Source of the DNA: Sphaerosporella brunnea
Taxonomy: Eukaryota > Ascomycota > Pezizomycetes > Pezizales > Pyronemataceae
DNA length: 53,669 nucleotides
Direction: 5' to 3'
Assembly (NCBI GenBank): GCA_008704415.1
Contig: VXIS01000328.1
Location: 1 to 53,669 of the forward strand
A program made the translations under genes and the position numbers. Under the pieces are notes generated by a model that saw nothing but the letters and a program-made list of their open reading frames with translations, had not been told where the DNA came from and did no database searches. Every line of letters starts with the position of its first letter. Within the stretch, counting starts at the first letter, position 1. Shown piece after piece: positions 11,059 through 21,971 of this stretch.

Positions 11059-13000
11059 ATGTACCTGTTCTCGGGACACCAGTGATGATGTCACTCCCTG
11101 CCCGGAGATCTGGCTCAACCTTTTGTTGAGATCGTTCCTGAATCCTTACGCCCGCTTGGCGTGTGACGGCGCTATTTTGGGAAACACAAGTTCGGACGGA
11201 AAAGGAAACCTTGGGACGCTTTCCTGCCTTGCCGTGGCATGCAATGGCTACTTATGTACATAACCTTGTGTTGCCGTAACCTTCAGTTGACGTTTGTTTT
11301 GTACACTGCCCAGCTATGTCTTCAAACCAACCAAATCTGCGAGCAATCGATGCCTTCTCGGTCGATCGAATGGGAAAACTAGTATTAACGGAGATACATC
11401 CAAGATCTCGAGAAACTGGATACTTAGAGCTTACATATTCGTCCGTTCGTTGCGCGAGTTTGGATTTGTCGGCGACGCGAAGTACATATTACGATGCCAC
11501 ACACAACGACAACGGCAAGGCTAGCACTTACGCCGCCGATCCAGCGCGTGATCGCTACGCTACGTGGGCGATCCTATGGTAGCCATGGTCCATGGATATG
11601 GAAAGGTGTGTAGCCTTACGAGTGAGTTGGATGGCCTGTTTCGGTATGCATAGCCGGCTGGATATAGCCGGCAAAAAGCCTACCTGTGGCGTTTCGGGCA
11701 AGCCGACGAGTGACACCTAGTGAACCGGGTCGTACCGAGCGACCGAGCGAGTGATTACCGATGGCATGCCCGGTATGCCGAGCTGAAAACAATTTGCCAG
11801 GTTTCGGGTTTCGGCAGCGCGGGTCCGGTCCTGCAGCAGCCTGCAGTTCAGCTCATGCAGGCCCAGCTGCAACACACAAATTGAAGGCCAGCGTTGCATC
11901 TGCTGGCACACAAACGAGACTGACTAGGTACTCGCAACGTATGTCGACGAATACAGCGCAAGGGGCTCTTGCGAGCGAAGAGATGAGGCGACGGGAGCAA
12001 GCGACGGTTTCCAGAACAAAACATCTGGACGGGTGAGGATCCTGGTCCGCGTGGTCGGATCGGGAAGAGGCGACGTGAGAAACGGAAAGCGAGGAGCTCT
12101 CATCTCGAGCGAGATTAGTCAAATAAGTCGACGGGTGGAGCTTATCGTGCGTTACAGCGGCGGCTAACGGTAGCAGGCAAGGCAAACTCTGCCCAAAGCA
12201 CCGACCACCACCAAGCCCGGGACCACGCAGCTCTCGACAAAGCAGCGGATTGCACCTAGAGTACTCTCTCCTCGCTGCATCAAATCTCCTCGCACAAATC
12301 ACAATTGCCCTCCCGTCTGCAGATATATACCGAGTAGGCAGCATGCGTCTCTCCGCTCCAAGTTGTTTGTTGTGCTGCTCTCATGCGACCGATCCGATCC
12401 GTGGACCGTTCGCTCGCCGGCCGGTTGAAACAAGATTGGGAGGCGAGCCCAGCCCGTTCAGGCATTACCCTCGCTCAACCACTCGGACTCGGACCAAGAT
12501 GCACAACACCCTCCACAAACGTCAAATCGAGGGTTCTGCAGTTAACCGTGAATAAACGAATAAACAATGCACAGTTAACGAACAAAGTGCCGGGCTGCGC
12601 GATGCCACAAACGCGACTTTCGACTGCCAGGTGGCGTTCTTCGGAGCCGGTTTTTTTGCGAAAGAACCACTCTCCTTCCTTCCCCGATCCCATGGCAGAT
12701 ATTCGAACGCTCGGACACCCAAACGCGACAAACCCAAGCGATGCCCGTTCCGGGCTAGCAGGTCACCATTTCGAGCGCAGCAATTCGTTCGGTAATGTTT
12801 GCCCCTATTATTATTTTTGTTCTTTCTTTTTTTTCTTCGGCCGGACGTGTCCTTCGGTCCTCATGTGGTTGGGTGACCTCTCAAGTTCGCCCACATCTGG
12901 AGTCCATCGGTCGCTCTGGTCGCCCATCAATCACAACGCGCAACGCAGTCGCCGTACTGGAGTGGTGGCTGTATGGGGCTCTGTCTATCGTCTGTTGCAA
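11059..13000. other. Spacer, about 1.9 kb
   Basis: No gene is supported on either strand. The longest frames (minus 11853-12344, plus 12383-13189) are compositional artefacts, Cys/Arg/Ser-rich with no motif. A GATATATACC box precedes an ATG at 12343 opening a 70-codon frame, which I do not consider a gene. Confidence 0.5.
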
Positions 13001-13091
13001 TCGGAGGTTGACCCATCGATATCGCTGACCATGGAGTGGTGGCCGGCCGGATGGGGTGGGAGTCGGGCGGGATGGAGGATGAATGGCGGGC

Positions 13092-13690
13092 TCTCTCTCT
13101 CTCTCTCTCTCTCGCTCTGTCTCTCTCTCAGCCCACCTCCCTCCCCAGCAGCGCCGCCCGCCCTTTCCCCCGCGAGGCTGTCGCAGTGATAACCAACCAA
13201 CCAGCCATCTCGCACATCTATGCATGCTGTGTATGCTGCTGTATCTATCCACCATGGGCCATCATCCCATCCCACATCACGGCTCCGCTGCCCCTGCCTG
13301 CGCGCCCACTTTACATAGATGTTCTCTTGCCCCCTGCTAGACGTAACCTCCCCTGTCTTGGTGCTCTGTCCTCCCCCCGCCCGCCCGCCGCTTCTTCTCT
13401 CTGTTGCACCGGTTTTCCCTCTTTGCCTCCTTGGGATCCAATTCCTCATTCGTTCACCCTTTCCTTCCCCAACACCTGCACAATTCGTAGCCTCTACTCA
13501 CTGACCCTCTCTTCGCTCGCTCTCTTCCTCCCCCCTTCGCACCCCTCCCCTCTTCTATTCTCGCCCTCTCTTGTTCCAGCCATTCCTCTTTCTTCTACGC
13601 ACGAGCTTCTTCCGTTCGTGGCTTTCTTGATCGCTTTTACTCCCCTTCGTTCACCTTCAACCCAGCCCCTTCCAAGGTACTTTCTTTAAC
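13092..13690 (+). promoter_or_regulatory. Pyrimidine-rich promoter/leader of the four-RRM gene
   Basis: A (CT)n microsatellite at about 13092-13130 is followed by some 550 bp of C/T-rich sequence on the coding strand, then AGATATATACAC near 13711. In filamentous fungi CT-rich tracts commonly lie just upstream of transcription starts. The distance to the chosen ATG (14170) implies a leader of several hundred bases with short upstream frames, for example an ATG at 14046. The role is inference. Confidence 0.45.
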
Positions 13691-14169
13691 TACCTCGGAC
13701 TCCTGCTTCAGATATATACACGGCGGATCCGACACGTTGTACCTACCGCGTTGTAATAACGTTCCTCCATTCTTGAGCGTTGCGTGTTTGGTTTCTGGCT
13801 GCGTCTTGGAAGGATTCGATCCGCAGCTGCACCCCTTTTTTTTTCTAGCGGAACAACTGCAGTCTCTGCTCGAGGGTTCTCTTTTCAGGGGTACAACGGT
13901 GATATCAACAATATTTTGGGTCTTCTGAGTTGAGTGAGTTTACTGAGTTCCTTTGCCCTGAGTGCGTGCTTACCCGTTCTCATGATCCCCTTTGTTCTGA
14001 CCACTTTTGCTTTGACGAGCGTGCCGAAACATCCAAGTGCTGACAATGCTTTTCCTGACACAGAACTCAATTAGCTATCCAGCGTTCCTGAAAGCCCCCT
14101 GCGTTTTCTACGATCCTAATTGGTTCGTGCTTGGAACAATAAACACACCGCATTCCGATCGTTCTGACG

Positions 14170-16557
14170 GTGTCCATCAGTGTCCGGAGTATAACGCCCG
14201 GGCCGTCATCTACCATCAACACGGCTGTCATTCAGCGTTCGAGCTTGGACAGGATTGTCCTCCCATACTCCCTCCAGGGTTCTGTGCGCCCTGAAGGATC
14301 GTCTGGAACCTCGTCTTACCACATCACCTCGCGCGGTCCTCACCCCCTCTCGAAGTCTTCCACCTCCGCAGACCGTGATCAAGGCGCTATGCCGGCAGGA
14401 TTCAGTTCGGACACACTCAATCACCCAAACAGACGGCGTATGAACATGCCTACGATTAATACCGGAGCTGCGCAGATGCAGGAGAACGGAATCTCGTCTC
14501 CAGGTACTGGTTACGACATGCAATTTACGCCTCTTCTTCCATCTCAACTGTTGTTGGGCTCTCCTTTCCAGCCAGGAACCCCTAATGCATTTGCATCGCC
14601 ACAGTTCCCGATGCCCGCTGGCTTCGCGCAGCAAACACCCACCTCGGCAAACCCCCTGTCACCTACTTTCGGTGGTCTCGGTGCGTCAGGTTTGGGATCG
14701 CCGACTGGATTTGGCTCGCAGTACGCCACCTACTACCAGCAACAGTCTCCCACCGCAGGTTCGCCTTTGACTCCCGGCATAGTACCCGGGACTTCGAGGA
14801 CTGTTTACCTGGGAAACATTCCTCCTGAGACTTCTGCCGAAGAAATTTTGAGTCATGTGCGGTCTGGACAAATTGAATCTGTTCGTTTGCTTCCCGACAA
14901 GAACTGTGCTTTTATTTCTTTCTTAGACAGTTCCTCGGCGACCCACTTTCATTCGGATGCCATTTTGAAGAAGCTGGCGATCAGGGGCCAGGACATCAAG
15001 GTCGGTTGGGGCAAGCCCTCTCAGGTGCCGACTTCGGTGGCCATTGCAGTCCAGCAATCCGGTGCTTCCCGAAATGTTTACTTGGGTAACCTGCCAGAGG
15101 ATGTGACCGAGGATGAGCTCCGGGAGGATCTCGGCAAGTTCGGTCCCATTGACACTATCAAGATTGTGCGTGAGAAGGCCATTGGTTTCGTGCATTTCCT
15201 TTCTATCGGAAATGCCATCAAGGCTGTCAACCAACTTCCCCAGGAGCCAAAGTGGCAGGCCCCTCGCCGTGTGTACTACGGCAAGGACCGCTGCGCGTAC
15301 GTCTCCAAGACTCAGCAGCAGAACGCGGCCCAGTACCTCGGCATCGCCCCTGGATACGCCCACCTCTTGAACAGTGCTGACAAGGAGATGATCTCGACGG
15401 CTTTGGCCCAGCAGTCGGCGGCCGCTGCAGCCGTTGCTACCTCCGCTGGAGGCATCCACAATCTCGGTAACCGTACCGTGTACCTTGGAAACATCCACCC
15501 TGAGACCACAATCGAAGAGATTTGCAATGTGGTCCGTGGAGGATTGCTTCACCACATTCGGTATATTCCTGACAAGCACATTTGTTTTGTCACCTTCATC
15601 GACCCTACCGCGGCAGCCAGCTTCTATGCGCTGTCCAACATCCAGGGTCTGATGATTCACAACCGTCGCCTGAAGGTTGGCTGGGGCAAACACTCTGGCG
15701 CTCTTCCTCCTGCGATCGCGCTGGCTGTGTCCGGCGGTGCGAGCAGAAATGTATATATTGGTAACCTGGATGAGACATGGACAGAAGACCGCCTACGGCA
15801 AGACTTCTCTGAGTACGGCGAGATCGAGCTGGTTAACACCCTGCGCGAGAAGAGCTGTGCCTTTGTCAATTTTACCAACATTGCCAACGCCATCAAGGCT
15901 ATCGAGGCGGTGCGAAGCAGGGAAGAGTACAAACGCTTCAAGATTAACTTCGGAAAGGATCGATGTGGAAACCCGCCCAGACAGATGACGACCAACGGGA
16001 ACCACCAGTCTGGAACCCCTACCTCAGCTGGCCATCCTCCCCTCCCCAGTACTAGCCCGGTAAATGGACAATCTTCTGGAGGCCTGCAGCCCAGTCTTTC
16101 TCACTCGGGTTCCGGAGGTAGCCCAGCTCAGCTAAGCCCCGCTGGTCTGCACACATCTCACAGCCCTAGCTTCGGCACGCCGACCACCCCTGGCATCAAT
16201 GGTCTCCACCCTGCTGCCAACCCTCTCCAGGTCTACTTGGCGCAGCAACAGCAGCAGCAGGAGGCGGCCGCATACGCTTCGAGCCTGCAGCAGCAACTCG
16301 CCGCGCAAGCCGCAGCTGTATACGGTCAGAACTCTAGCTCGCAGTTCGACCCCGTTGGCCAGGCCGCTAATTCGGCGGTAGATGGCTTAGGACACACCAA
16401 CGGTAACGGAATCAGCATGAACCAGAACCTAAGGGTCGGAGGCCAGCACAGTCGCGCTCTTAGTATGCCTGCGATTAGCCACCAGAGCCACAACGGACTC
16501 GGTATGAACGGATACGGCGGCATGACGGGTTGGGCGGAGGAGGACGGCATGCATTAG
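14170..16557 (+). CDS. nrd1: NRD1/MRN1-like RNA-binding protein, four RRMs
   Basis: A 795-residue single-exon protein with four RNA-recognition motifs. RNP2-like cores are at about residues 209 (VYLGNIPPE), 301 (VYLGNLPED), 434 (VYLGNIHPE) and 525 (VYIGNLDET); each repeat ends with a KVGWGK- or YYGKDR/NFGKDR-like segment. The paired arrangement (RRM1-2, linker, RRM3-4) and the GKDRC motifs match fission yeast Nrd1/Msa2 and budding yeast Mrn1, cytoplasmic mRNA regulators of differentiation and stress granules (family knowledge). The N-terminal 200 residues are Ser/Pro/Gly-rich; a Gln-rich run lies near residues 690-700 and the tail is low-complexity, consistent with granule recruitment. The start is uncertain: an in-frame ATG at 14389 would shorten it by 73 residues. 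A long pyrimidine-rich leader precedes it. Confidence 0.92.
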   Translation: MSISVRSITPGPSSTINTAVIQRSSLDRIVLPYSLQGSVRPEGSSGTSSYHITSRGPHPLSKSSTSADRDQGAMPAGFSSDTLNHPNRRRMNMPTINTGAAQMQENGISSPGTGYDMQFTPLLPSQLLLGSPFQPGTPNAFASPQFPMPAGFAQQTPTSANPLSPTFGGLGASGLGSPTGFGSQYATYYQQQSPTAGSPLTPGIVPGTSRTVYLGNIPPETSAEEILSHVRSGQIESVRLLPDKNCAFISFLDSSSATHFHSDAILKKLAIRGQDIKVGWGKPSQVPTSVAIAVQQSGASRNVYLGNLPEDVTEDELREDLGKFGPIDTIKIVREKAIGFVHFLSIGNAIKAVNQLPQEPKWQAPRRVYYGKDRCAYVSKTQQQNAAQYLGIAPGYAHLLNSADKEMISTALAQQSAAAAAVATSAGGIHNLGNRTVYLGNIHPETTIEEICNVVRGGLLHHIRYIPDKHICFVTFIDPTAAASFYALSNIQGLMIHNRRLKVGWGKHSGALPPAIALAVSGGASRNVYIGNLDETWTEDRLRQDFSEYGEIELVNTLREKSCAFVNFTNIANAIKAIEAVRSREEYKRFKINFGKDRCGNPPRQMTTNGNHQSGTPTSAGHPPLPSTSPVNGQSSGGLQPSLSHSGSGGSPAQLSPAGLHTSHSPSFGTPTTPGINGLHPAANPLQVYLAQQQQQQEAAAYASSLQQQLAAQAAAVYGQNSSSQFDPVGQAANSAVDGLGHTNGNGISMNQNLRVGGQHSRALSMPAISHQSHNGLGMNGYGGMTGWAEEDGMH

Positions 16558-17525
16558 ATGGTATAAAGTGGTAATGCTCTCACGAAGGAGTCGGAACAGG
16601 ATCGATTTGTGCAAGTCAATATTCAGGGATATATACCACGGGCATTGTTTTGTGTAGTAGGGCATTGTTTTCTCTCGGAATTTTTTGTTTTTTTGGGATC
16701 GGAAGGAGTTCAAGAGACGGGGCACGGAGAGAGACGGCATCATCATACCATCATCCCCTTAATCCTTTTAATGTGGGCTCTTCTGTTTGCGTTTCTTCCC
16801 ATCCCTTTCTGCCCATCTCTTTACAATCTTTACTCATATTGTTTGCATCTTCATTTCGCTGTACTGCTTTTTACCCCAACATCATGTGCGTGTGTTGTTG
16901 AGCTTTTCCTCTTTCTTTCCTCTTTTGTTCAGATATCTCCTTCATTTTGGTTTTTGCGATTTTTTCCTTCATTTTGTTCCTTCATTTTTTTCCTTCATTT
17001 TGTTCCTTCATTTTTTTCCTTCGCGTCTTTTCGCCTTAATTTCTTCTTTGTTTTGTTTATCGGCTTTTGTGTCTGTTTTGTTTTGCTATTTCACTTCTCT
17101 TTCGCACTAGGGACTTATCTCGGCGGTAAAGATAAAAGAAGCGTTCACATCTGCATCTATGTTTTATTTTTGGCTGGGTAGAATTGGCTGCAGTGTGGGG
17201 GAGATAATTGATGGAGTTCATTCCGTGAGGCCAGAAAATGTGCGCAAAAGGGGCAAATTCGAGTGACATCGCATGCAGCGGGAGCACAGACGCATCGGTC
17301 AGGGATGTTGCTTAATTTGGGAAACGCATCGGGGTTTTGGGGTTTTGGGTTACCTTCCGTTTTCGTCTCCTATGCAACCAACCCCCTTGCCGATCATCGG
17401 CTTAGCTTCCGACACCTTAGAGCTTCATCCGAAGTTCTTTCAACTTACGTTTTTCACACTCGTTTACCGTGCAACTCTGCGCTGTACGCAATCGCGAACT
17501 GTCACGTCGCAACAAGTCCGCCGCC
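16558..17525 (+). other. 3' region of the RRM gene and KRE9-like gene upstream
   Basis: This is T-rich on the coding strand. Between about 16965 and 17022 there is a tandem repeat of a roughly 26-nt unit containing CCTTCATTTTGTTCCTTCAT. It is probably 3' UTR for the left gene and promoter for the right one. The frames seen here are Phe-rich translations of T runs and are not genes. Confidence 0.55.
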
Positions 17526-18354
17526 ATGCGTTCTCTCTCGTTTCTTTCCGCCGCTATATCTGCGCTGCTGGTGCGTCAGGTCGCAGCCGACATTCAGATC
17601 ACGTCACCAACTGCCAGCACCAAGTGGACCGGCGGAACGACGGTGCAAATGATGTGGAAGGACGATGGGAACTCGCCGAGCCTAGACCAGTTCTCGACGT
17701 TCAATGTGTTCCTGTGCTGGGGGAGCAACGACGTTCCCGTAAGCCCCCTCCTCCCCCATCCACACCCCGCGCTGACCTCGCCGTGTCTAGATGTGCGACC
17801 AAATCCTCGGCCCCGCAAGCTCCAAGTTCTCCGCCAACCAGCTCAATGCCAAATTCCAGATCCCGGCAACGGTCGGCGGCAACGGCGACGTCTACTTCCT
17901 AAAGATGGAGACGATCGCCACGGCGGGCGGGTACACGTGGAACTACTCCCCGCGGTTTACGTTGTCAGGGATGACGGGCAGCTTCTCTGCTGCTGCTATC
18001 GCCGAGCAGAAAAAGGGTGATACCTCCCCGCCCAACAGGGTTGATACTACCACTGGTGCCACCACCACGCCTGCTGGCGACACGGGGGTCCCGTATACTA
18101 TGCAGACGGGACCTACACGGTATGCGCCGATGCAGACTCAGCCGGGTACGAAGATTAAGGCCAAATCGGCGAGTAGGAGGTATCCGACCAGCAGTGTTAG
18201 TATTTACAAGACCATGGCTCCCCCGGCGGTTGCGCAGACTACGATCACGATGCCGTGGACTTATACGGTTACTTCGAAGGAGAATACGGCGTCCCCTGCG
18301 CCGATGCCGTCGGATGATGATATGGCGAGGTTTTTGATGAGGTGGAGGGATTAA
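17526..18354 (+). CDS. KRE9/KNH1-like secreted cell-wall protein
   Basis: Two exons, 17526-17738 and 17791-18354, joined in phase 0 by a 52-nt GT-AG intron; 258 aa. A signal peptide is clear (hydrophobic residues 4-18 ending in AADI). The N-terminal half is the Ser/Thr-rich KRE9/KNH beta-sandwich type (ITSPTAS-KWTGG, mid-domain YFLKMETI) and the C-terminal part has the family signature SPRFTLSGMTGSF, then a Ser/Thr/Pro-rich tail with PWTYTVTS. Yeast Kre9 and Knh1 are O-glycosylated and needed for beta-1,6-glucan assembly; assigning that role here is inference. There is no clear C-terminal GPI signal: the last residues are charged (MARFLMRWRD). The ATG at 17526 places the signal peptide at the N-terminus, whereas the open frame itself extends further upstream. 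Confidence 0.88.
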
Positions 18355-18599
18355 AGAAGGCGCACCCACACGGCTTTGGATGGAGTTGGTATAGAAGATA
18401 CTGCCTCAGGCGCCTGTCCTTTTTTTTTTTTCCTCATGTCGTCCCGTCGGTTCTGGGTTCTGGCGTTCCTCTTTTTTCCCCTCCGCGGGAGTGCGCTTAA
18501 TATGTTAATGATGAGGACCCCCCCCCTCGGTAGATACACGTACTCAGTATGTATTTATGTGTGTAACTTAAATAGTTTCTCAAAACTTGTATATATTAT

Positions 18600-18890
18600 T
18601 TACTCCAAATCATCTCCCTCCGGTAACCCTTCTAGCCAGGCCATAACGATCTCGACGCACCGCTGCTTCTCGTGCTCGCTGCAGGGCCGCAGTGTGCACT
18701 CGCTCCAGTGTGTGCTTGCGTGCAAAGCAGCGTCGGCTTCGTGGGAGCTGTCCCAGCTGCAGGCGTCGTGTTGCGGGGCTGCTGGGGCAGGTGGTGGTGG
18801 TGGTGGGGAAGGCGGGCGGCGAATCCGCCATTCGGGTGTGGGCGCGCGGCGGGGCGGGGGCGGGGGCGGGGGAGGGGGAAGGGGGGGCAT
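18600..18890 (-). CDS. Small Pro-rich, Cys-containing hypothetical protein
   Basis: A 96-codon frame with an ATG at 18890. The first 45 residues are nearly all Pro/Arg/Ala, reflecting an extreme C-rich strand (G-rich on plus). The last 45 residues look like real protein, with four Cys, several His and an amphipathic helix (RCVEIVMAWLEGLPEGDDLE). It converges on the KRE9-like gene, 245 bp between stops. I do not recognise it; an upstream exon is possible. The alternative is a chance frame created by the G-rich tract. Confidence 0.4.
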   Translation of the reverse strand: MPPLPPPPPPPPPRRAPTPEWRIRRPPSPPPPPPAPAAPQHDACSWDSSHEADAALHASTHWSECTLRPCSEHEKQRCVEIVMAWLEGLPEGDDLE

Positions 18891-18900
18891 GGGGTTTTTA
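18780..18900 (+). repeat. G-rich tract with quadruplex potential
   Basis: GGTGGTGGTGGTGGTGGGG is followed by several GGGGGCGGGGGCGG-type runs. Four or more closely spaced G-tracts on the plus strand meet the usual pattern for G-quadruplex formation. It coincides with the poly-Pro half of the minus-strand ORF. Confidence 0.7.
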
Positions 18901-20108
18901 CTTTGGTCTTTTGGGGCGGAGGTTTGTTTGGTATGGTATGGTATCGTTGAGTTGGGTTGAGTCGTGGGGGAGGGGAGGAGGGGGAGAGCTGGAGGGAGCT
19001 ATGCAGTGCATGCGGCGGGTTTTTGGGAAAAAAAAAAAAGAAAAAAAAAAAAGTGGGGTGGTGAGGGGTGGGCCACGTGGTGGGGAAAAAGTGCAACTTG
19101 CTATTGCAAGTTGTAGTTGTTTGTAGTTGTTTGTAGAGGTACGACGTAACCTGAGATGAGAGGTGTGAGGAAGAATGCAACGGGTAAACGCGGCTGGCGC
19201 GGCGCGGCGCTTATGACGCGTGCTGTGGAGTTGCTCTTGCAATTGACTGGAGACTTAAATGCGACTGGACCGCCGAGATAGTTTGCCATTTTTTTATTTT
19301 TTTCTCAAATCTGTTAACACAAAAATTATTACTCGCGTCTTAATACCGAGACCTGTTAGCCCGCCCACATTGCAGATCCTAGCATCATCACGTTCTCAAG
19401 ATTTTCGCGGTTTGCGTCTACACGGCGGGCGGCCTCAAGCCTTCGGCTAGTTGGTTCTTCTTCTTCTTCTTGGCCTACAGCGGAAGGCACAGTCGGAACA
19501 GTTTCGAGCGATGGGACTCTGCCAACACTGCGGCCCTCACCAAGGATACTAATGGATAGAATGGGGGTATAGAATAAAATGGTACATACATAAGTAAAAA
19601 ATACTAGCGAACTTTCAACTTCAGTATTCTCGGTAGCCAGCGTTCGAATAATATCTCCGCCCGGCACCAGTTTTATGGTGATATCTCATGACGCTTCCAT
19701 GTATGGATGCAACCTCGCAAGTGTCAAAAGTCAATCCTGCATCCTCGTGGAGCCTAATTCCCAACATTTTGCCTGAGCGATCACAAATTTCGACTGACTA
19801 TATCACTCGACGGGTCACGGAATTTCGCAACTTATCGATCGATGGTAATACTGTACACCCCCTCCAAATGATACCAACGCCATGTAGGTAAAAGCCAACT
19901 CCGCAGCGCCCGCAGCAAAGAATATTCTCACTAAGAAAAAAAAGATGTAAACGCGCGCCTGCAGAAATATACCACCGAATGCCATTCGTAAAAACAAAAA
20001 CAGGCTCTTCCGAACACAAAACGCCAAACCCACCAGCTACTAAAAGTACAAGCTTGCTTGCTTCGATGGCCGTGCAACAAGTTGTTGAGTCGTCGAAGTC
20101 CCGGAGTT
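18901..20108. other. Spacer 3' of the RING gene
   Basis: Two A-runs near 19027-19055 and a GTTGTTTGTAGTT direct repeat near 19115-19135 are the only structure noted. No gene is supported. Confidence 0.5.
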
Positions 20109-21971
20109 TCACATCGTAAAACCAGAAGTCGCCCGTTCCACCTCTTCCGCAATTGCAGCTTTCCACAACTGCTTGTCCATCGCGCCATCCGACACCAGCT
20201 GGTACATTTTCCTTGAGATCTTTTTGTTGATCTCGGTGTAATTCTCCTTGGATATCTTCTCCGGATAAAGCGGTTTCAGCGCTGCCGACACCATGTTCGC
20301 GATCTCAGCCTTGGATTCCTTGGTAATACTTGGTTTCCTGCGTGGTTTCTTCTGATCCGAATCCGAGTTGGATGATCCCGGTTCGGGTGAGAGGGACTGC
20401 TGTCGTCTACTGCTGCTAATTCGGCCGTTAGGAGACTGCATGCGACTTCCTGGCGGGGAACTGGGCTGCCGCGGAAATTCCCAGGCCCTCCTCCTTCCGC
20501 TCCGTTGCGGCGAATGTGCCGGAGTTCTGGGTGGTGACGATGGCGAGAATACCCGGCCCCTTATCAAGTCGCTATCGGGCGAATTCGGGCGACTGGATGG
20601 CGGTGAAGTGGGCGAATAAATCGCCGGGGGTGAGCGGGAACGCGACATGGCGCGGGTGATACTAGACCGATCAGGAGAAATTGGCCTCATCCGAGCCAGA
20701 TCTCGACCGGAAACATCCGCGGCTGACACGATCGGAACGTCGTGTATCTTTCCGATTCCTTCCAATATAGTAGTAAATATTCCTCCTGATGGCGGGGATC
20801 CCCCATCACTGGCATTTGCAGTTGGAGTGCCAACTGTAGCGGCTGCTTTAGCAGACTCGCCAACTTTGGACGATTCCCCATTGTGGTTCCGAGTGTTGAT
20901 GGCTGGTAGCTGTGAATCCCTCTTGGTCCTGGGTCTCTTGAACTTCCTTGCATCTGCTTCTTGTCGTGTCGTGTCGACACCCATGTGAGCAAGCAAGGCT
21001 TCTTCCGAAGCTGAGCCTCGTCGCCGCTTGTTCCTAGAATTCTCCAGCTTCTCGGCTAACTCCATCATCTTCCAAGAGTCACTCTCCTCTTTAGACATCT
21101 CGTGTTCCAAATGAGGGAACGTCACCCGGGGCCTGGTTGTAGGCAATTTCCACGCTGCACTAGTCTCGTCAAATGCGTTGCGCCCGGGCCCAGCCTGTGC
21201 TGCTGCGACGGCTCGTCGCCTGTTCATGCGCTGCTCACGAATGCGTTGACGGCGGTTGTTGATGGCTACTTGCCTGTCCCAGTAGTTGTCATACTCGTCT
21301 TCGTCTTCTTCTTCGGCGTAGTTTGGGTGTTCTTCGAGATCGGCATCGAGGCGCTCCCACGCGGCCGCCCAAATCCGTTGTTCTCGAACTAGCTCCATAA
21401 TTAGGGCGGTGTCGTCTGCTAGTCCTATTTCGTTATCCTCCTCTTCCTCGGGTGGTATTTCGACTCCGTGGTCGGCTACGCGTTGTACCCTGTCCTCGAC
21501 TCGGTATGAACTAAGGGCCGGTCCTACAGAATTCCATATTAGCATCAGTCTCGGGAGTGTCGCGAGCATTGATCGTGTAGCGGAGGCGAGCTTACCTGTC
21601 ATGTGTGGTCGCACATTGACTTCATTGAAGCTAACGCGGCAGATGGGACAGGTATTCGCGATCTCGGTCCAAGGCTTGAGGCAGTGGTCATGCATGAAGT
21701 GCGAACACGGAACTAGCTGAGCAACTGGCTCGTATTCGCCCGTCAGCGGCATACTGTTGAGAGGAAGACTGCTTAAGCAGAATATGCAGTCGACAGCCGA
21801 CTCTTCAACAACCGGCGCAGCAGCCGAGGACAGTGGTTCCGTTATGATGGTGTCCGGGGGCGATTGAGGAAACATTACGGTGGGTTGTTCTGGTGGTGGT
21901 GGGGGTTTCGCGCACTCAAAGGAGGCGGCGTCGGCGGAGGATGGGCCAGGGGTGGCAAGTATGGCAGACAT
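20109..21971 (-). CDS. RING-H2 finger protein, probable E3 ubiquitin ligase
   Basis: The ATG is at 21971. The RING-H2 (C3H2C3) is complete: C62, C65, C89, H91, H94, C97, C108, C111. I infer a 72-nt intron at 21524-21595 (GTAAGC to CTGTAG). Removing it joins VRPHMTG to PALSSYRVED, the continuity I expect for the family, and gives 596 aa. The intron is a multiple of three and lacks a stop, so unspliced message would also read through (620 aa). The middle is Arg/Ser/Pro-rich with many RSxSP-like sites, similar to SR-like CTD-associated RING proteins. The C-terminal 75 residues form a conserved-looking Lys-rich helical domain beginning KAEIANMVSAALKPLYPEKI. Such proteins are suspected to connect ubiquitination with transcription or splicing; that is inference. 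Confidence 0.82.
   Translation of the reverse strand: MSAILATPGPSSADAASFECAKPPPPPEQPTVMFPQSPPDTIITEPLSSAAAPVVEESAVDCIFCLSSLPLNSMPLTGEYEPVAQLVPCSHFMHDHCLKPWTEIANTCPICRVSFNEVNVRPHMTGKLASATRSMLATLPRLMLIWNSVGPALSSYRVEDRVQRVADHGVEIPPEEEEDNEIGLADDTALIMELVREQRIWAAAWERLDADLEEHPNYAEEEDEDEYDNYWDRQVAINNRRQRIREQRMNRRRAVAAAQAGPGRNAFDETSAAWKLPTTRPRVTFPHLEHEMSKEESDSWKMMELAEKLENSRNKRRRGSASEEALLAHMGVDTTRQEADARKFKRPRTKRDSQLPAINTRNHNGESSKVGESAKAAATVGTPTANASDGGSPPSGGIFTTILEGIGKIHDVPIVSAADVSGRDLARMRPISPDRSSITRAMSRSRSPPAIYSPTSPPSSRPNSPDSDLIRGRVFSPSSPPRTPAHSPQRSGRRRAWEFPRQPSSPPGSRMQSPNGRISSSRRQQSLSPEPGSSNSDSDQKKPRRKPSITKESKAEIANMVSAALKPLYPEKISKENYTEINKKISRKMYQLVSDGAMDKQLWKAAIAEEVERATSGFTM

Noticed and set aside
11853..12344. 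163-codon minus frame
   Set aside because: Cys/Arg/Ser-rich, without motif or support; treated as chance.
14923..15693. 256-codon minus frame opposite the RRM gene
   Set aside because: Antisense of highly conserved RRM codons; a shadow.
18632..19242. Pro/Phe/Thr-rich minus frames over 18.6-19.2 kb (besides 18600-18890)
   Set aside because: Translations of simple sequence and A-runs.
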